DNA of 26,194 bases from Accumulibacter sp. GTDB taxonomy: Bacteria; Pseudomonadota; Gammaproteobacteria; Burkholderiales; Rhodocyclaceae. Every line of letters begins with the position of its first letter. The stretch's first letter is position 1. The DNA is taken from assembly GCA_003538495.1 (NCBI GenBank), contig DPSD01000408.1, positions 1 through 26,194 on the forward strand. The letters run 5' to 3'. Below are positions 1-12,518 of this stretch, piece after piece. The notes beneath the pieces are model-generated. The model was not told the origin of the DNA and ran no database searches. It saw nothing but the letters and a program-made list of their open reading frames with translations. A program made the position numbers and the translations under genes.

Positions 1-2094
1 GCCGACCCGCAGCGACTCTACCTGCCGCCGAACATGGACCCGATCTACGGTTACGAGGCGATCAACGTCGAAGCACAGGCGCGCAATCCCTCGTCACTGC
101 TGCACTGGACCAAGCGCCTGATCGCCGTACGCAAGAACTATAAGGCATTCGGCCGCGGCAGCATCAGCTTCCTCGAACCGGGCAACCGCAAGATCCTCGC
201 CTATGTCCGCGAATACGAGGACGAGACCCTGCTCTGCGTGGTCAACCTGTCGCGCAACGCGCAACCGGTCGAACTCGACCTGGCGCCCTTCAAGGGCCGC
301 GTGCCGGTCGAGCTGCTCGGCCGCTCGGCGTTCCCGCCGAGCGGCGACCTGCCCTACCTGCTGACCCTGGCCGGCCACGGCACCTACTGCTTCCGGCTGG
401 CGACCGACGTCGAGGTGCCGTACTGGCACGAAGAGCGCCTGGCGCGGCCGGAGCTGCCGATGCTGGTGCTCACCGAGGGCTGGATGACCTTTTCGGGCGG
501 CAAGACCAGCGCCACCACCGTCCGCCGCGCGATCGCCGCGGCCACCCGCGAGCAGTTGCAGCACAAGGTGCTGGCGCCGTATCTGACGACCAAGCGCTGG
601 TTTGCCGCCAAGGGCCACGCCATCGAGACGATCCGGATCCTCGAACAGGCGCCCTGGGAAACCGACCACGGCAGCTGGCTGATGACGATCATCGAGGTGC
701 ATTGCGCCGACCTGGAAGCGCAGGTCTACTCGCTGCCGCTGGCGATCTGCTGGGACGACGAAACGACCGAGGAACAGCGTGCCGTTCTGGCCTCCTGGGC
801 GCTGGCAAGGGTACGACAAAAAGACCGCACGGGACTGCTCTACGGGGCATACGGCGCCGACGGATTCTGCCGCGCGCTGGCCGAGGGGATCGGCAAGAAT
901 GCCGCCATCCCCTTTGGCCGGGGACGACTGGAGTTCCACGCCTCGCCGGCGTTCGCCACGCTGGCCGCCGGTCTCGACGCACCGGTGCGTCATCCGGCGC
1001 TCGAACAGAGCAACACCGCGGTGTACTTCGGGGAGCAGCTGTTCCTCAAGGGCTATCGCCGCCTGCAGCCAGGGATCAACCCCGAAGTCGAGGTCGGACG
1101 CTTCCTGACCGACCAGTCGCCCTACGCGCATGTCGCGCCGGTCGTCGGATCGGTCGAGTACCGCCGTGCCGACGGACAGACGACCACCCTGGCGCTGCTT
1201 CAGGGCTATACCGCAAACCAGGGTGACAGCTGGAACTTCGCTGTCGACTACCTCGAGCGCTTCCTGGGCGAACCCGAGTTGCCGTCCGACGACCGTACCG
1301 GCACCCCGCACGCCTACTTCCTTTCGCTGATCGAGTTGCTCGGCCGCCGAACCGGCGAACTGCACCAGGCCTTCGCGGTGTCCACCGGCAACGCCGTCTT
1401 CGAGCGCGAACCGATCACGCCAGCCGATCTCGCCAACTGGTCGAGCGCGCTCCAGGCCGAGGCGGTCGCCACCTTCGACGAACTCGAAAAGCGTCGCGAC
1501 ACCCTTCCCGATGACGTACGCGCCGCCAGTGACCGCCTGTCCTCGCTCCGGCCGGCGCTGCTCGACCGCATTTCGCCGCAGGCGCTGGCCGGCATTGCCG
1601 CGGCCAAGACGCGCTACCACGGCGACTACCATCTCGGCCAGGTGCTGCGGGTGGACAACGATTTCGTGATCATCGACTTCGAAGGCGAACCGGCGCGTCC
1701 GATGGAAGAGCGTCGCCAGAAGCATTCAGCGCTGCGCGATGTGGCGGGCATGCTGCGTTCGTTCAGCTATGCCGCGGCGGTAGCCACCAATCGCGTCACC
1801 GCCGAACGCTCGGCTGACCGCCGCCGCGTCGGGCCGCTGGTCGAGGCCTGGGAAGAACAGGTGAGCGCGGCCTTCCTCGACGGCTACCGCAAGGCCATTC
1901 AAGGCTGCCCGGTCTGGCCGGAGGCGCCTGGCGCCGCCGAGCGCCTGATCGAGTTCTTCGTGATCGACAAGGCGCTCTACGAACTGCGCTACGAAATGGG
2001 CAACCGGCCCGACTGGCTGCCGATTCCGCTCTTCAGTCTGCTCCGGACGCTCGACGGCCAGGCAGCAGAACGCGAGCAGCAAGGCTTCATCTAA
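1..2094 (+). CDS. Trehalose synthase-maltokinase fusion (TreS-Mak), 5' end outside window
   Basis: The frame is open from base 1, so the gene is cut by the window; 697 residues are visible. The first 130 or so residues are the end of a TreS (trehalose/maltose isomerase, GH13) barrel and its C-terminal beta domain, recognisable from the DPQRLYLPP and DPIYGYEAINVEAQ stretches. A linker leads into a maltokinase domain starting near visible residue 180 (APYLTTKRWFAAKG). The kinase-like active site is visible: HGDYHLGQ at 540-547 and IDFEGEP at 558-564, with the probable catalytic and metal-binding Asp residues 542 and 559. Mak makes maltose 1-phosphate from maltose and ATP, the GlgE donor; TreS supplies maltose from trehalose. 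This domain fusion is known in proteobacteria. The catalytic barrel of TreS is not visible, so its activity cannot be judged here. It is the first visible gene of the operon, 25 bases before glgC. Confidence 0.93.
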   Translation, partial: ADPQRLYLPPNMDPIYGYEAINVEAQARNPSSLLHWTKRLIAVRKNYKAFGRGSISFLEPGNRKILAYVREYEDETLLCVVNLSRNAQPVELDLAPFKGRVPVELLGRSAFPPSGDLPYLLTLAGHGTYCFRLATDVEVPYWHEERLARPELPMLVLTEGWMTFSGGKTSATTVRRAIAAATREQLQHKVLAPYLTTKRWFAAKGHAIETIRILEQAPWETDHGSWLMTIIEVHCADLEAQVYSLPLAICWDDETTEEQRAVLASWALARVRQKDRTGLLYGAYGADGFCRALAEGIGKNAAIPFGRGRLEFHASPAFATLAAGLDAPVRHPALEQSNTAVYFGEQLFLKGYRRLQPGINPEVEVGRFLTDQSPYAHVAPVVGSVEYRRADGQTTTLALLQGYTANQGDSWNFAVDYLERFLGEPELPSDDRTGTPHAYFLSLIELLGRRTGELHQAFAVSTGNAVFEREPITPADLANWSSALQAEAVATFDELEKRRDTLPDDVRAASDRLSSLRPALLDRISPQALAGIAAAKTRYHGDYHLGQVLRVDNDFVIIDFEGEPARPMEERRQKHSALRDVAGMLRSFSYAAAVATNRVTAERSADRRRVGPLVEAWEEQVSAAFLDGYRKAIQGCPVWPEAPGAAERLIEFFVIDKALYELRYEMGNRPDWLPIPLFSLLRTLDGQAAEREQQGFI

Positions 2095-2119
2095 GCCAAC
2101 CAAGACAGGAGAAAAAATC

Positions 2120-3343
2120 GTGAAAGTACTCGCCATGGTCCTGGCCGGCGGCCAGGGTTCCCGGCTGCATCCGCTGACCGCGCAGCGGTCCAAGCCCGCG
2201 GTTCCCTTCGGCGGCCGTTACCGTATCGCCGACTTCGTCCTCAGCAATCTGGTGAACTCGCAGATCCACGGTATCTACATGATGGTGCAGTACAAGTCGC
2301 AGTCGCTGATCGAGCACGTCGCCAAGGCCTGGAGCAGTTCGACCCCGTACACCGGCCGTTTCGTCACCGTCGTGCCGCCGCAGATGCGCGAGGGGCCGGA
2401 GTGGTTCCAGGGAACCTCCGACGCCGTCTTCCAGAACATCAACCTGATCGAACGCCATTCGCCCGACATCGTCGCCGTTTTCGGAGCGGATCACATCTAC
2501 CGCATGGACGTGCGGCAGATGATCGATTTCCACCGCCAGAACTCGGCGCACGTTTCGGTGGCGGCGATTCCGGTGCCGCTGGCGGAGGCCAACGCCTTCG
2601 GGGTCATCGATGCCGACGACCGGAGTCGCATCCGCGGCTTCCTGGAAAAGCCGGCAACCCCGCCGCCGATGCCCAGCGACCCGACGCGCGCGTACGGCTC
2701 GATGGGCAACTACCTGTTCGACACCGATGTCCTGCTGGCTGCCTTGCGCGAGGCCAACGAGAACGACGAGCACGATTTCGGCCACCACATCCTGCCGCGG
2801 CTGATCAAGAGCCACAAGGTGCTGGCGTACAATTTCGGCGACAACCACGTTCCTGGCGTTGCCGATTACGAAGAACAGGCGTACTGGCGCGACCTGGGTA
2901 CCATCGACGCCTACTACGACGCGCACTTCGACGTCCTCGGCGAGCGACCGCGATTCAACCTCTTCAACCCGCAGTGGTTCATCAACTCGAGCTCGTACCA
3001 GGGGCCGTCGCCGCGCATCCTCCGCGGCGACATCAGGAACAGCACCATCGCCGCCGGTTCGCTGATCAGGCACGCGCGGATCAGCAACTCGATGCTCCGC
3101 CGCGAGGTAATCATCGAAGATGACGTCGAAATCGAAGACTGCCTGATCATGGACTACACCGTCATCCGCCGCGGTTCGCGCCTCAAGCGGGTGATCGTCG
3201 ACCGTTACAACGTGATCGAACCGAACACGCGGATCGGCTTCGATGCCGCGGCCGACCGCGCCCGCTATACCGTCAGCGACGGCGGTGTGGTCGTCCTGGC
3301 CAAGGGCCAGGACGTCCCTGACGTCACCCGCTACCAGATCTAG
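2120..3343 (+). CDS. glgC: Glucose-1-phosphate adenylyltransferase (ADP-glucose pyrophosphorylase)
   Basis: A 407-residue enzyme that makes ADP-glucose from glucose 1-phosphate and ATP, the committed step of classical bacterial glycogen synthesis. The start is GTG, supported by AGGAG at 2107-2111, eight bases upstream; no ATG fits as well. Visible motifs: nucleotide-binding loop GGQGSRLHPLT (10-20) followed by SKPAVPFGG (24-32); GADH with Asp124, matching the catalytic Asp of the family; GFLEKP with Lys177, the glucose-1-phosphate-binding lysine; and YWRDLGTIDAYY. The C-terminal third has the repeating small and hydrophobic pattern of a left-handed beta-helix domain, where allosteric effectors act in this family. 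Length is normal (E. coli 431). It sits inside the trehalose/glycogen operon, between treS-mak and glgX. Confidence 0.97.
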   Translation: MKVLAMVLAGGQGSRLHPLTAQRSKPAVPFGGRYRIADFVLSNLVNSQIHGIYMMVQYKSQSLIEHVAKAWSSSTPYTGRFVTVVPPQMREGPEWFQGTSDAVFQNINLIERHSPDIVAVFGADHIYRMDVRQMIDFHRQNSAHVSVAAIPVPLAEANAFGVIDADDRSRIRGFLEKPATPPPMPSDPTRAYGSMGNYLFDTDVLLAALREANENDEHDFGHHILPRLIKSHKVLAYNFGDNHVPGVADYEEQAYWRDLGTIDAYYDAHFDVLGERPRFNLFNPQWFINSSSYQGPSPRILRGDIRNSTIAAGSLIRHARISNSMLRREVIIEDDVEIEDCLIMDYTVIRRGSRLKRVIVDRYNVIEPNTRIGFDAAADRARYTVSDGGVVVLAKGQDVPDVTRYQI

Positions 3344-3353
3344 GAGACCGCCC

Positions 3354-5482
<2,129 letters not shown>

Positions 5483-5486
<4 letters not shown>

Positions 5487-7318
5487 AGCGCCAGCACAGC
5501 ATGCCCTTCGGCGCTGAAGCCGTGCACGGCGGCGGCGTCCGCTTTCGTCTCTGGGCGCCCGGCGTCGCGACCATCACCCTGCAACTCGACGGCGACCAGG
5601 AACTGCCGATGACCGCTGCCGACGGCGGCTGGTTCGAACTGACCGTGGCCTCGGCGCAAGCCGGCAGCCGCTACCTCTTTCGCCTGCCCGACGGCCTGCT
5701 GGTTCCGGACCCGGTGTCGCGCTTCAACCCGGACGACATCCACGGCGCTTCCGAGGTTGTCGCGCCGACTGCCTTTGACTGGTCCGATGGCGACTGGCGC
5801 GGCCGACCCTGGCACGAAGCGGTGATCTACGAACTGCACCTTGGCAGCTTCACGGCCAGCGGCGACTTTGCCGGCGCCATCGAGCGGCTCGACTACCTGG
5901 TCGACCTCGGCGTCACCGCGATCGAGATCATGCCGGTGGCCGACTTCCCCGGACGCTGCAACTGGGGTTACGACGGCGTCCTGCCGTTCGCGCCGGATGC
6001 CGCCTACGGCCGGCCGGAAGACTTCAAGCGGCTGATCGACGCCGCGCACCAGCGCGGGCTGATGGTCCTGCTCGACGTGGTCTATAACCACTTCGGGCCC
6101 GAAGGCAACTATCTGCACGCCTACGCCCCCGACTTCTTCAATCCGCGCCACGCCACGCCGTGGGGTGCGGCGATCAACTTCGACGGCGAAGGCAGTCGGG
6201 TGGTGCGTGACTTCTTCGTCCACAACGTCCTCTACTGGCTGGAGGAGTTCCACCTCGACGGCCTGCGTCTGGACGCCATCCACGCCATCTGCGACGACAG
6301 CACGCCAGACATCATCGAGGAACTGGCGGAAGCCTTCAAGTCGGTTCCGGGCCGCGCGCGACACGTGCACATGGTCCTCGAGAACGAGCGCAATCAGGCG
6401 CGCTACCTGACCCGCGATGATTTCGGCCGCCTGCTGCACGGCACCGCGCAGTGGAACGATGACATCCACCATGCCTTCCATGTGCTGGCCACCGGCGAGA
6501 GCGACGGCTACTACGTGGACTACGCCGCCGACCCGGCGCGGCTGCTCGGCCGCTGCCTGACCGAGGGCTTCGCCTATCAGGGCGAAGCGTCGACCTTCGC
6601 GCACGGCGAGCGGCGCGGCGAAGCGAGCGCCCACCTGCCGCCCGCTGCCTTCATCAACTTCCTGCAGAACCATGACCAGATCGGCAACCGAGCGTTCGGC
6701 GAGCGCCTTTGCCACCTCGCGTCGCCGCTGGCGATGGAGGCCGTCACCGCGGTGCTGCTGCTGGCGCCGCAGCCACCGCTGCTGTTCATGGGCGAGGAGT
6801 TCGCGGCCGCCCAGCCCTTCCTGTTCTTCTGCGACTTCGGCCCGGAACTGGCGCAGGCGGTGACCGAAGGGCGCCGGCGCGAGTTCTCGCGCTTTGCCCG
6901 TTTCGCCGACCCGGCGGTGCGCGAGAGCATTCCCGACCCGAATGCCCCGGCCACCTTCGAGACCTGCGCTCTCGACTGGAGCGCCATCGAGCGCGCGCCA
7001 CACCGCGCCGTGCTCGAATTGCACCGGCAATTGCTGCTGCTCCGGCATCAATGGATCGTGCCACGTCTGGCCGGCATGGATAACGGCGATCCGCGCCTGG
7101 CGATGCCGTCGGCGCGGACGCTGGCCATCACCTGGCGCCTTGGTGACGGCAGTCTGCTGGCGCTGCTCGCCAATCTCGGCGACGACCCGGTCGACGCCAC
7201 GCCGCCGCCCGGCCAACTGCTGTTTGCCACCGCCAACCTCGATGCCACGACCCTGGCCCGCGGCCGCCTGCCGGCGTGGTCGGTGCGCTGGCACCTGCAA
7301 CCCGGAGACAGTCGATGA
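5483..7318 (+). CDS. treZ: Malto-oligosyltrehalose trehalohydrolase TreZ
   Basis: A 611-residue GH13 hydrolase that cuts the alpha-1,4 bond next to the trehalosyl end of malto-oligosyltrehalose, releasing trehalose; it is the second step of the TreY/TreZ route. ATG 5483 overlaps the glgX stop (ATGA) and is preceded by AGAGGAAG. An N-terminal beta domain contains GGGVRFRLWAPG. The HGASEVV motif after FNPDD separates TreZ from branching enzyme GlgB. Catalytic residues are Asp264 (GLRLDAIHAI), Glu300 (MVLENERNQARYL) and Asp398 (LQNHDQIGNRAFG). The segment QWNDDIHHAFHV is also characteristic of TreZ. Length is normal for the family. Its end overlaps the malQ-treY start by four bases, so enzyme and partner are probably made in linked amounts. 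Confidence 0.95.
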
Positions 7319-10300
7319 CCGCCGCCACTAACAACAACAGCCTGGAGGCACTGGCGCAACTCGCCAGCCGCTGCGGCATCGCCGCCGAATACGCCGACGT
7401 CTGGGGCAAGCCGCACGCGACTTCGGCGCGCACCCTGAGCGCGCTCCTGGCGGCGATGCATTTTCCTGCCGACGCCGACCCGGCAGAACTGCTGCGGGAA
7501 ATCGAGGAGCGCGAGTGGCGCCGCCCGCTACCGCCGGTAATGGTGTTCCCCGCCGGCGGCGAACCGGCGGTTCCGGTGTCGCTGCCGGCGGCACTTGCCA
7601 ACCAGCAGCACCGCTGGATCCTGACCGAGGAAGACGGCGCCGTCACCACCGGCGAGTTCGCGGTGGAGCAGTTGCCACGGCTTGCCGCCCAGCGCCTGGG
7701 CAAGGTCGATTTCGTGCGTGGCGAACTGCGCCTGCCCGCGCTCTCCGAACCCGGTTACTGCCGGCTGGAGGTCGAACAGATCGGCCGCGACGCCATGGCG
7801 CAGGTAGCCATGACGCTGATCGTCAGCCCGCCGAGTTGCTTTCAGCCCGACGCCGTGCAAGGCGAAGGCCGCGTCTGGGGGCCGACGGTGCAACTCTACG
7901 GGCTGCGCTCGCGACGCAACTGGGGAATCGGCGACTTCGGCGACCTGCGCACCCTGGTCGACCTCTCGGCCGAAGCCGGTGGCGGGGTGATCGGGGTCAA
8001 TCCGCTGCACGCCCTGTTCCCGGACGACCCGACGCGGATCAGTCCCTACAGCCCGTCCAGCCGCTGTTTCGTCAACCCGCTGTACCTCGACGTCGAGGCC
8101 ATCCCCGAATTCGGCGAATGCGAGGCGGCACGGAACCTGGTGGCCTCGGAACGCTTTCAGGGGAGGCTGCGGCGATTGCGCGCAGCCGAGCAGGTGGCCT
8201 ACGACGAGGTGTGCGCCGTCAAGCGCGAGGCACTGGCGATCGTCTATCGTCACTTCCGCGAGCAGCATCTGGCCAGCGACAGTCCTCGCGCACGCGCCTT
8301 TCGCCTGTTCCGCAGTGAAGGCGGCCGGGCGCTGGAGTGGCATGCGCGCTTCGAGGCCCTGCAGGAACGCTTCCGGCGAGACGACGCCAGCGTCTGGGGC
8401 TGGCCGGCGTGGCCCGCGGCCTACCACCATCCACAGGCGCCAGCGGTGCTGGCGTTCGCCAACGAGAACGCCGACCTCGTCGCGTACTACGCCTGGCTGC
8501 AGTGGCTGGCCGACGAACAGCTCACCGCGCTCGGGCAGCAGTCATCGCGCCGCGGCCTGGGCGTCGGCCTGTACCAGGACCTGGCGGTCGGCGTGAATCC
8601 CGGTGGATCGGAGGCCTGGGCCTGGCAGAACGCTTTCGCCCGCGGCGCCTGCGTCGGCGCACCGCCCGACGAATTCAATCCTGCCGGTCAGGACTGGGGG
8701 CTGCCGCCGCTGGTCCCGCAGCAGTTGCGGGAAGCAGCCTATGCGCCGTTGATCGCCGTCCTGCGCGCCAACATGCGGCACTGCGGCGCGCTGCGCATCG
8801 ACCACGTGATGGGGCTGCTGCGCCTGTTCTGGGTCCCCGTCGGCCTGCCGGCGGCACAGGGAGCGTACGTCAGCTATCCATTCGAGGACCTGCTGCGCAT
8901 TGTCGCGCTTGAGAGCCAGCGCAACCGCTGCATGGTGATCGGTGAGGACCTGGGCACCGTTCCCGACGGCTTCAGGCCGCGACTGGCGAGCGCCGGCGTA
9001 CTCAGCTACCGGCCATTTCTCTTTGAGCGCAGTGACGACGGGAACTTCAAGCCACCAGCCGGCTATCCGCGGCAGGCGCTGGTCGCGGTGAGTACGCACG
9101 ACCTGCCGACACTGCACGGCTTCTGGACGGGGCACGACATCGACACCCGCGCGGCACTGCAACTCTATCCGTCGCCAGCGCAGCACGAGCAGGCGATCGT
9201 CGACCGCGCCCAGGACCGCGCCCGCTTCCTGATGGCTCTGAAGCACGAGCAACTGTTGCCGGAGAACCTCAGCCTGCACCCCTTCTCGGTGCCGGAGATC
9301 ACTCGGCCGCTCAGCGTCGGCATCCACGCTTTTCTGGCGAGAACACCGGCGCAGCTGCTGGTCGTTCAGCCCGAAGACATTCTCGGCGTGATCGGGCAGG
9401 CCAACCTGCCGGGAAGCAGCGATGACCAGCACCCCAACTGGCGCCAGCGCCTGCCGCTGGACCTCGAGGACTGGCCCGACGACGGCCGCTTCGCCGGCGT
9501 CGGCGAGGTGCTGATCAACGAACGCGGCACCGCCGTCGCGCCGCCCGCCGAAGTGCTGCCGCCGTCGCGACTGGCGGTCATCCCGCGCGCGACTTACCGG
9601 CTGCAGTTCAACCGCGACTTCACTTTCGCGCAGGCCGCCGCGCTGGCGCCCTACCTCGCCGCGCTCGGGGTCAGTCATTGCTACGCCTCGCCGTACCTTA
9701 CCGCACGACCGGGCAGCACACACGGCTACGATATCGTCGACCACGCGACGCTCAACCCGGAAATCGGCACGCCGCACGACTACCAGGAGTTCGACGCCGC
9801 GCTCAAGGCCAACGGCCTGGGCCAGGTGATCGACGTCGTCCCCAATCACATGGGCGTCATGGGTGCCGACAACGCCTGGTGGCTGGACGTCCTCGAAAAT
9901 GGACCCGCCTCGGCCTGGGGCGCCTTCTTCGACATCGACTGGGAGCCGCTCAACCCGGACCTCAAGGGCAAGGTGCTCCTGCCCCTGCTCGGCGATCACT
10001 ATGGGCAGGTGCTCAACCGCGGCGAACTGCGGCTGGAGTACGATGCGGCACGCGGCGAATTCAGCATCCTCTACTACCAGCACCGCTTGCCGGTGGACCC
10101 GGCAAGCTATCCACGCATCGTCGCTCACCGCCGCGAGCGCCTGGCGGCGGTACTCGGCGAAAGCCACGAGCGCTACGGCGAACTGGAGACGCTGCTCACC
10201 GCCTTCGGCCACCTGCCCGCCCGCACCACGGCCAAGCCGGCACGGATGGCCGAGCGCCAGCGCGACAAGGAGGTGCACAAGCGCCACCTGGCGGCGCTGA

Positions 10301-12456
10301 GCGAAGCGTGCCCCGACATCGCCAACCATCTCGCCGACAATCTGGAAGAATTCAACGGCCGCCCCGGCCATCCCGCCAGCTTTGACCTGCTGCACGACTT
10401 GATCCAGGTCCAGGGCTACCGCCTGGCGTACTGGCGTGTGGCGTCCGACGAGATCAACTATCGGCGCTTTTTCGACATCAACGACCTCGCCGCTCTGCGC
10501 ATGGAAGACCCGGCGGTGTTCGAGGCCACGCACCGCTTCATTCTCGACCTGGTCGCCCAGGGCAAGATCGACGGGCTGCGCATCGACCATCCCGATGGAC
10601 TCTACGATCCGGGCGGCTATTTCCGCCAGCTGCAGCAAGCGGCCGCTGGCCGGCCGCTGGCCGTGGGCGAACCCTTGCCGCTGTACCTGGTGATCGAGAA
10701 GATCCTCGCCGACCACGAGCGCCTGCCCGACGACTGGCCGATCCACGGCGCCACCGGCTACCGCTTCGCCAACCTGGTCAACAACCTGTTCGTCGATACC
10801 TCCGCCGAGCGGCGGATGACACGCATCTATCGTGACTTCACCGGCGTCGACAGCAACTTCGAAGAGCTCGCCTACGAGGCCAAGAAGTTGATCATGCACA
10901 CCGCGCTGTCGAGTGAGTTCACCGTTCTTGCCAATCGCCTGGCGCGCGTTGCGGCCGCCAGCCGGGACACCTGCGACTTCACCCTCAACGGCCTGCGCGA
11001 AGCGCTGGTGGAAGTGGTGGCCTGCTTCCCGATCTATCGCACCTACGTCGCCTACGGCGAGTTGTCCGCCGATGATCGGCGGCACATCGCCTGGGCCGTC
11101 GCGGTCGCCAAAAAGCGCAGCCCGGTCGCCGATACCGGCATCTACGACTTCATCGAGGGCGTGCTGACCACCGATCTGGCGCGTGGCCGCAGTGCGTCGT
11201 TCCGCGAACCCTTGCAGGCTTTCGCGATGAAGTTCCAGCAGGTCTCGTCGCCGGTGATGGCCAAGGGCGTCGAGGACACCGCCTTCTACCGTTACCACCG
11301 TCTGACTTCGCTCAACGACGTCGGCGGCGAGCCGCGGCGCTTCGGCATTTCGGTGGCGGCTTTTCACGCCGCGACGCGCGCCCGGGCGGTCCGCTGGCCG
11401 CACAACATGCTCGCCACCTCGACGCACGACAGCAAGCGATCCGAGGACATGCGCGCGCGTCTCAACGTGCTCTCCGAGATCCCGGCGGCGTGGAAGCTGA
11501 TGCTCAAGCGCTGGCGCCGGCTGAACCGCGGCCGCAAGCGCCTGCTCGACGGCGTCGACGCACCGTCGCGCAACGACGAGTACCTGCTCTACCAGACCCT
11601 GATCGGCACCTGGCCGCTGAACTCGCCGGACGACGAAGCGCTCGCCGCCTACCGGGAGCGCATCGACGCCTACATGATCAAGGCGCTGCGCGAAGGCAAG
11701 GAGCACAGCAGCTGGATCCAGGTCAATACCGAATACGAGGGCGCGGTCAGCGGTTTTGTCCGGGCCTTGCTGGCGCCAGGCGACAAGAACCTGTTCCTGG
11801 CCGACTTCGTCCCCCTGGTCCAGACGATCATCCACCACGGCCTGCTCAACGCGCTCGGCCAGGCGCTGATCAAGCTTACCTCACCGGGAGTGCCGGATAT
11901 CTATCAGGGCTGCGAGTTGTGGCAGTTCAACCTGGTCGACCCGGACAACCGGCGGCCGGTGGACTACGCCCAGCGCAGCCGTTCTCTCGCCGAAGTCCAG
12001 GCGATGGTCGATGCGCCGCCCGAGCAATGGACGCAACGCCTGCTGCCGCTGCTCACCGGGATCGGCGACGGCCGGATCAAGCTCTACACCGTCTGGCAGA
12101 GTCTGGCGCTGCGCGCGCGCTGGCCGGAAGTGTTCGAGATCGGTGACTACCTGCCGCTGAAAGTCAGCGGCGCGCAGGCGGAGCACGTCTGCGCCTACGC
12201 GCGGCGGCACGGCGAGCGCACCGTGATCACCCTGGTGCCGCTGCTGCCAGCGCGCCTGCTGGGCGACCGTCAGGTGCTGCCGCTGGGCTCCGAGGTGTGG
12301 ACCGATACCGTGCTGGAGCTGCCTGACGGCCTGCTTGCCGGCCGTTGGCGCAATGTCCTCAGCGGCGAAAGCCACTCGCCAGCCGGCGAGCTCGCCGTCG
12401 GCGACCTGCTGTCGGCTTTTCCGGTCGCCCTGCTGGCCTCGGAAGCAGCAGCCTGA
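7315..12456 (+). CDS. Fused 4-alpha-glucanotransferase / malto-oligosyltrehalose synthase (MalQ-TreY)
   Basis: A 1713-residue two-enzyme protein. ATG 7315 overlaps the treZ stop (ATGA) with GGAGA upstream; the in-frame extension to 7276 lies inside treZ and is rejected. Residues about 1-745 form MalQ (GH77 amylomaltase), with an N-terminal extension, GIGDFGDL, Asp496 (ALRIDHVMGL), Glu544 (VIGEDLGTVP) and Asp596 (STHDLPTLHG). Residues about 755-1713 form TreY (GH13_26), which isomerises the reducing-end bond of a maltodextrin to a trehalose-type bond: TYRLQFNRDFTF, then Asp1091 (GLRIDHPDGLYDP), Glu1128 (YLVIEKIL) and Asp1372 (STHDSKRSEDMRAR). All six expected catalytic acids are present, so both halves should be active. 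Such fusions are known in proteobacteria. MalQ could rebuild glucan chains long enough for TreY from short leftovers. It is the last gene of the operon. Confidence 0.95.
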   Translation: MTAATNNNSLEALAQLASRCGIAAEYADVWGKPHATSARTLSALLAAMHFPADADPAELLREIEEREWRRPLPPVMVFPAGGEPAVPVSLPAALANQQHRWILTEEDGAVTTGEFAVEQLPRLAAQRLGKVDFVRGELRLPALSEPGYCRLEVEQIGRDAMAQVAMTLIVSPPSCFQPDAVQGEGRVWGPTVQLYGLRSRRNWGIGDFGDLRTLVDLSAEAGGGVIGVNPLHALFPDDPTRISPYSPSSRCFVNPLYLDVEAIPEFGECEAARNLVASERFQGRLRRLRAAEQVAYDEVCAVKREALAIVYRHFREQHLASDSPRARAFRLFRSEGGRALEWHARFEALQERFRRDDASVWGWPAWPAAYHHPQAPAVLAFANENADLVAYYAWLQWLADEQLTALGQQSSRRGLGVGLYQDLAVGVNPGGSEAWAWQNAFARGACVGAPPDEFNPAGQDWGLPPLVPQQLREAAYAPLIAVLRANMRHCGALRIDHVMGLLRLFWVPVGLPAAQGAYVSYPFEDLLRIVALESQRNRCMVIGEDLGTVPDGFRPRLASAGVLSYRPFLFERSDDGNFKPPAGYPRQALVAVSTHDLPTLHGFWTGHDIDTRAALQLYPSPAQHEQAIVDRAQDRARFLMALKHEQLLPENLSLHPFSVPEITRPLSVGIHAFLARTPAQLLVVQPEDILGVIGQANLPGSSDDQHPNWRQRLPLDLEDWPDDGRFAGVGEVLINERGTAVAPPAEVLPPSRLAVIPRATYRLQFNRDFTFAQAAALAPYLAALGVSHCYASPYLTARPGSTHGYDIVDHATLNPEIGTPHDYQEFDAALKANGLGQVIDVVPNHMGVMGADNAWWLDVLENGPASAWGAFFDIDWEPLNPDLKGKVLLPLLGDHYGQVLNRGELRLEYDAARGEFSILYYQHRLPVDPASYPRIVAHRRERLAAVLGESHERYGELETLLTAFGHLPARTTAKPARMAERQRDKEVHKRHLAALSEACPDIANHLADNLEEFNGRPGHPASFDLLHDLIQVQGYRLAYWRVASDEINYRRFFDINDLAALRMEDPAVFEATHRFILDLVAQGKIDGLRIDHPDGLYDPGGYFRQLQQAAAGRPLAVGEPLPLYLVIEKILADHERLPDDWPIHGATGYRFANLVNNLFVDTSAERRMTRIYRDFTGVDSNFEELAYEAKKLIMHTALSSEFTVLANRLARVAAASRDTCDFTLNGLREALVEVVACFPIYRTYVAYGELSADDRRHIAWAVAVAKKRSPVADTGIYDFIEGVLTTDLARGRSASFREPLQAFAMKFQQVSSPVMAKGVEDTAFYRYHRLTSLNDVGGEPRRFGISVAAFHAATRARAVRWPHNMLATSTHDSKRSEDMRARLNVLSEIPAAWKLMLKRWRRLNRGRKRLLDGVDAPSRNDEYLLYQTLIGTWPLNSPDDEALAAYRERIDAYMIKALREGKEHSSWIQVNTEYEGAVSGFVRALLAPGDKNLFLADFVPLVQTIIHHGLLNALGQALIKLTSPGVPDIYQGCELWQFNLVDPDNRRPVDYAQRSRSLAEVQAMVDAPPEQWTQRLLPLLTGIGDGRIKLYTVWQSLALRARWPEVFEIGDYLPLKVSGAQAEHVCAYARRHGERTVITLVPLLPARLLGDRQVLPLGSEVWTDTVLELPDGLLAGRWRNVLSGESHSPAGELAVGDLLSAFPVALLASEAAA

Positions 12457-12483
12457 GCGCGAAGAGGAATGCCAGGCGAGGAG

Positions 12484-12511
12484 GGCGGCGGGTTCCAGTG
12501 CCCTCGCCGCC
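12484..12511. terminator. Probable hairpin terminator between convergent genes
   Basis: Perfect 7-base arms GGCGGCG (12484-12490) and CGCCGCC (12505-12511) enclose a 14-base loop in the 62-base gap between the malQ-treY stop and the stop of the convergent hydrolase gene. The + strand downstream (TGCTTGTTC) is only mildly T-rich, so efficiency as an intrinsic terminator is uncertain. Position between two converging genes supports the call. Confidence 0.45.
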
Positions 12512-12518
12512 TGCTTGT

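Noticed and set aside
8542..11838. A 1098-codon open frame on the - strand
   Set aside because: It lies wholly antisense to the MalQ-TreY gene, whose six catalytic acids are all in the + frame. Long antisense frames are a common by-product of G+C-rich codon use; the translation shows no domain.
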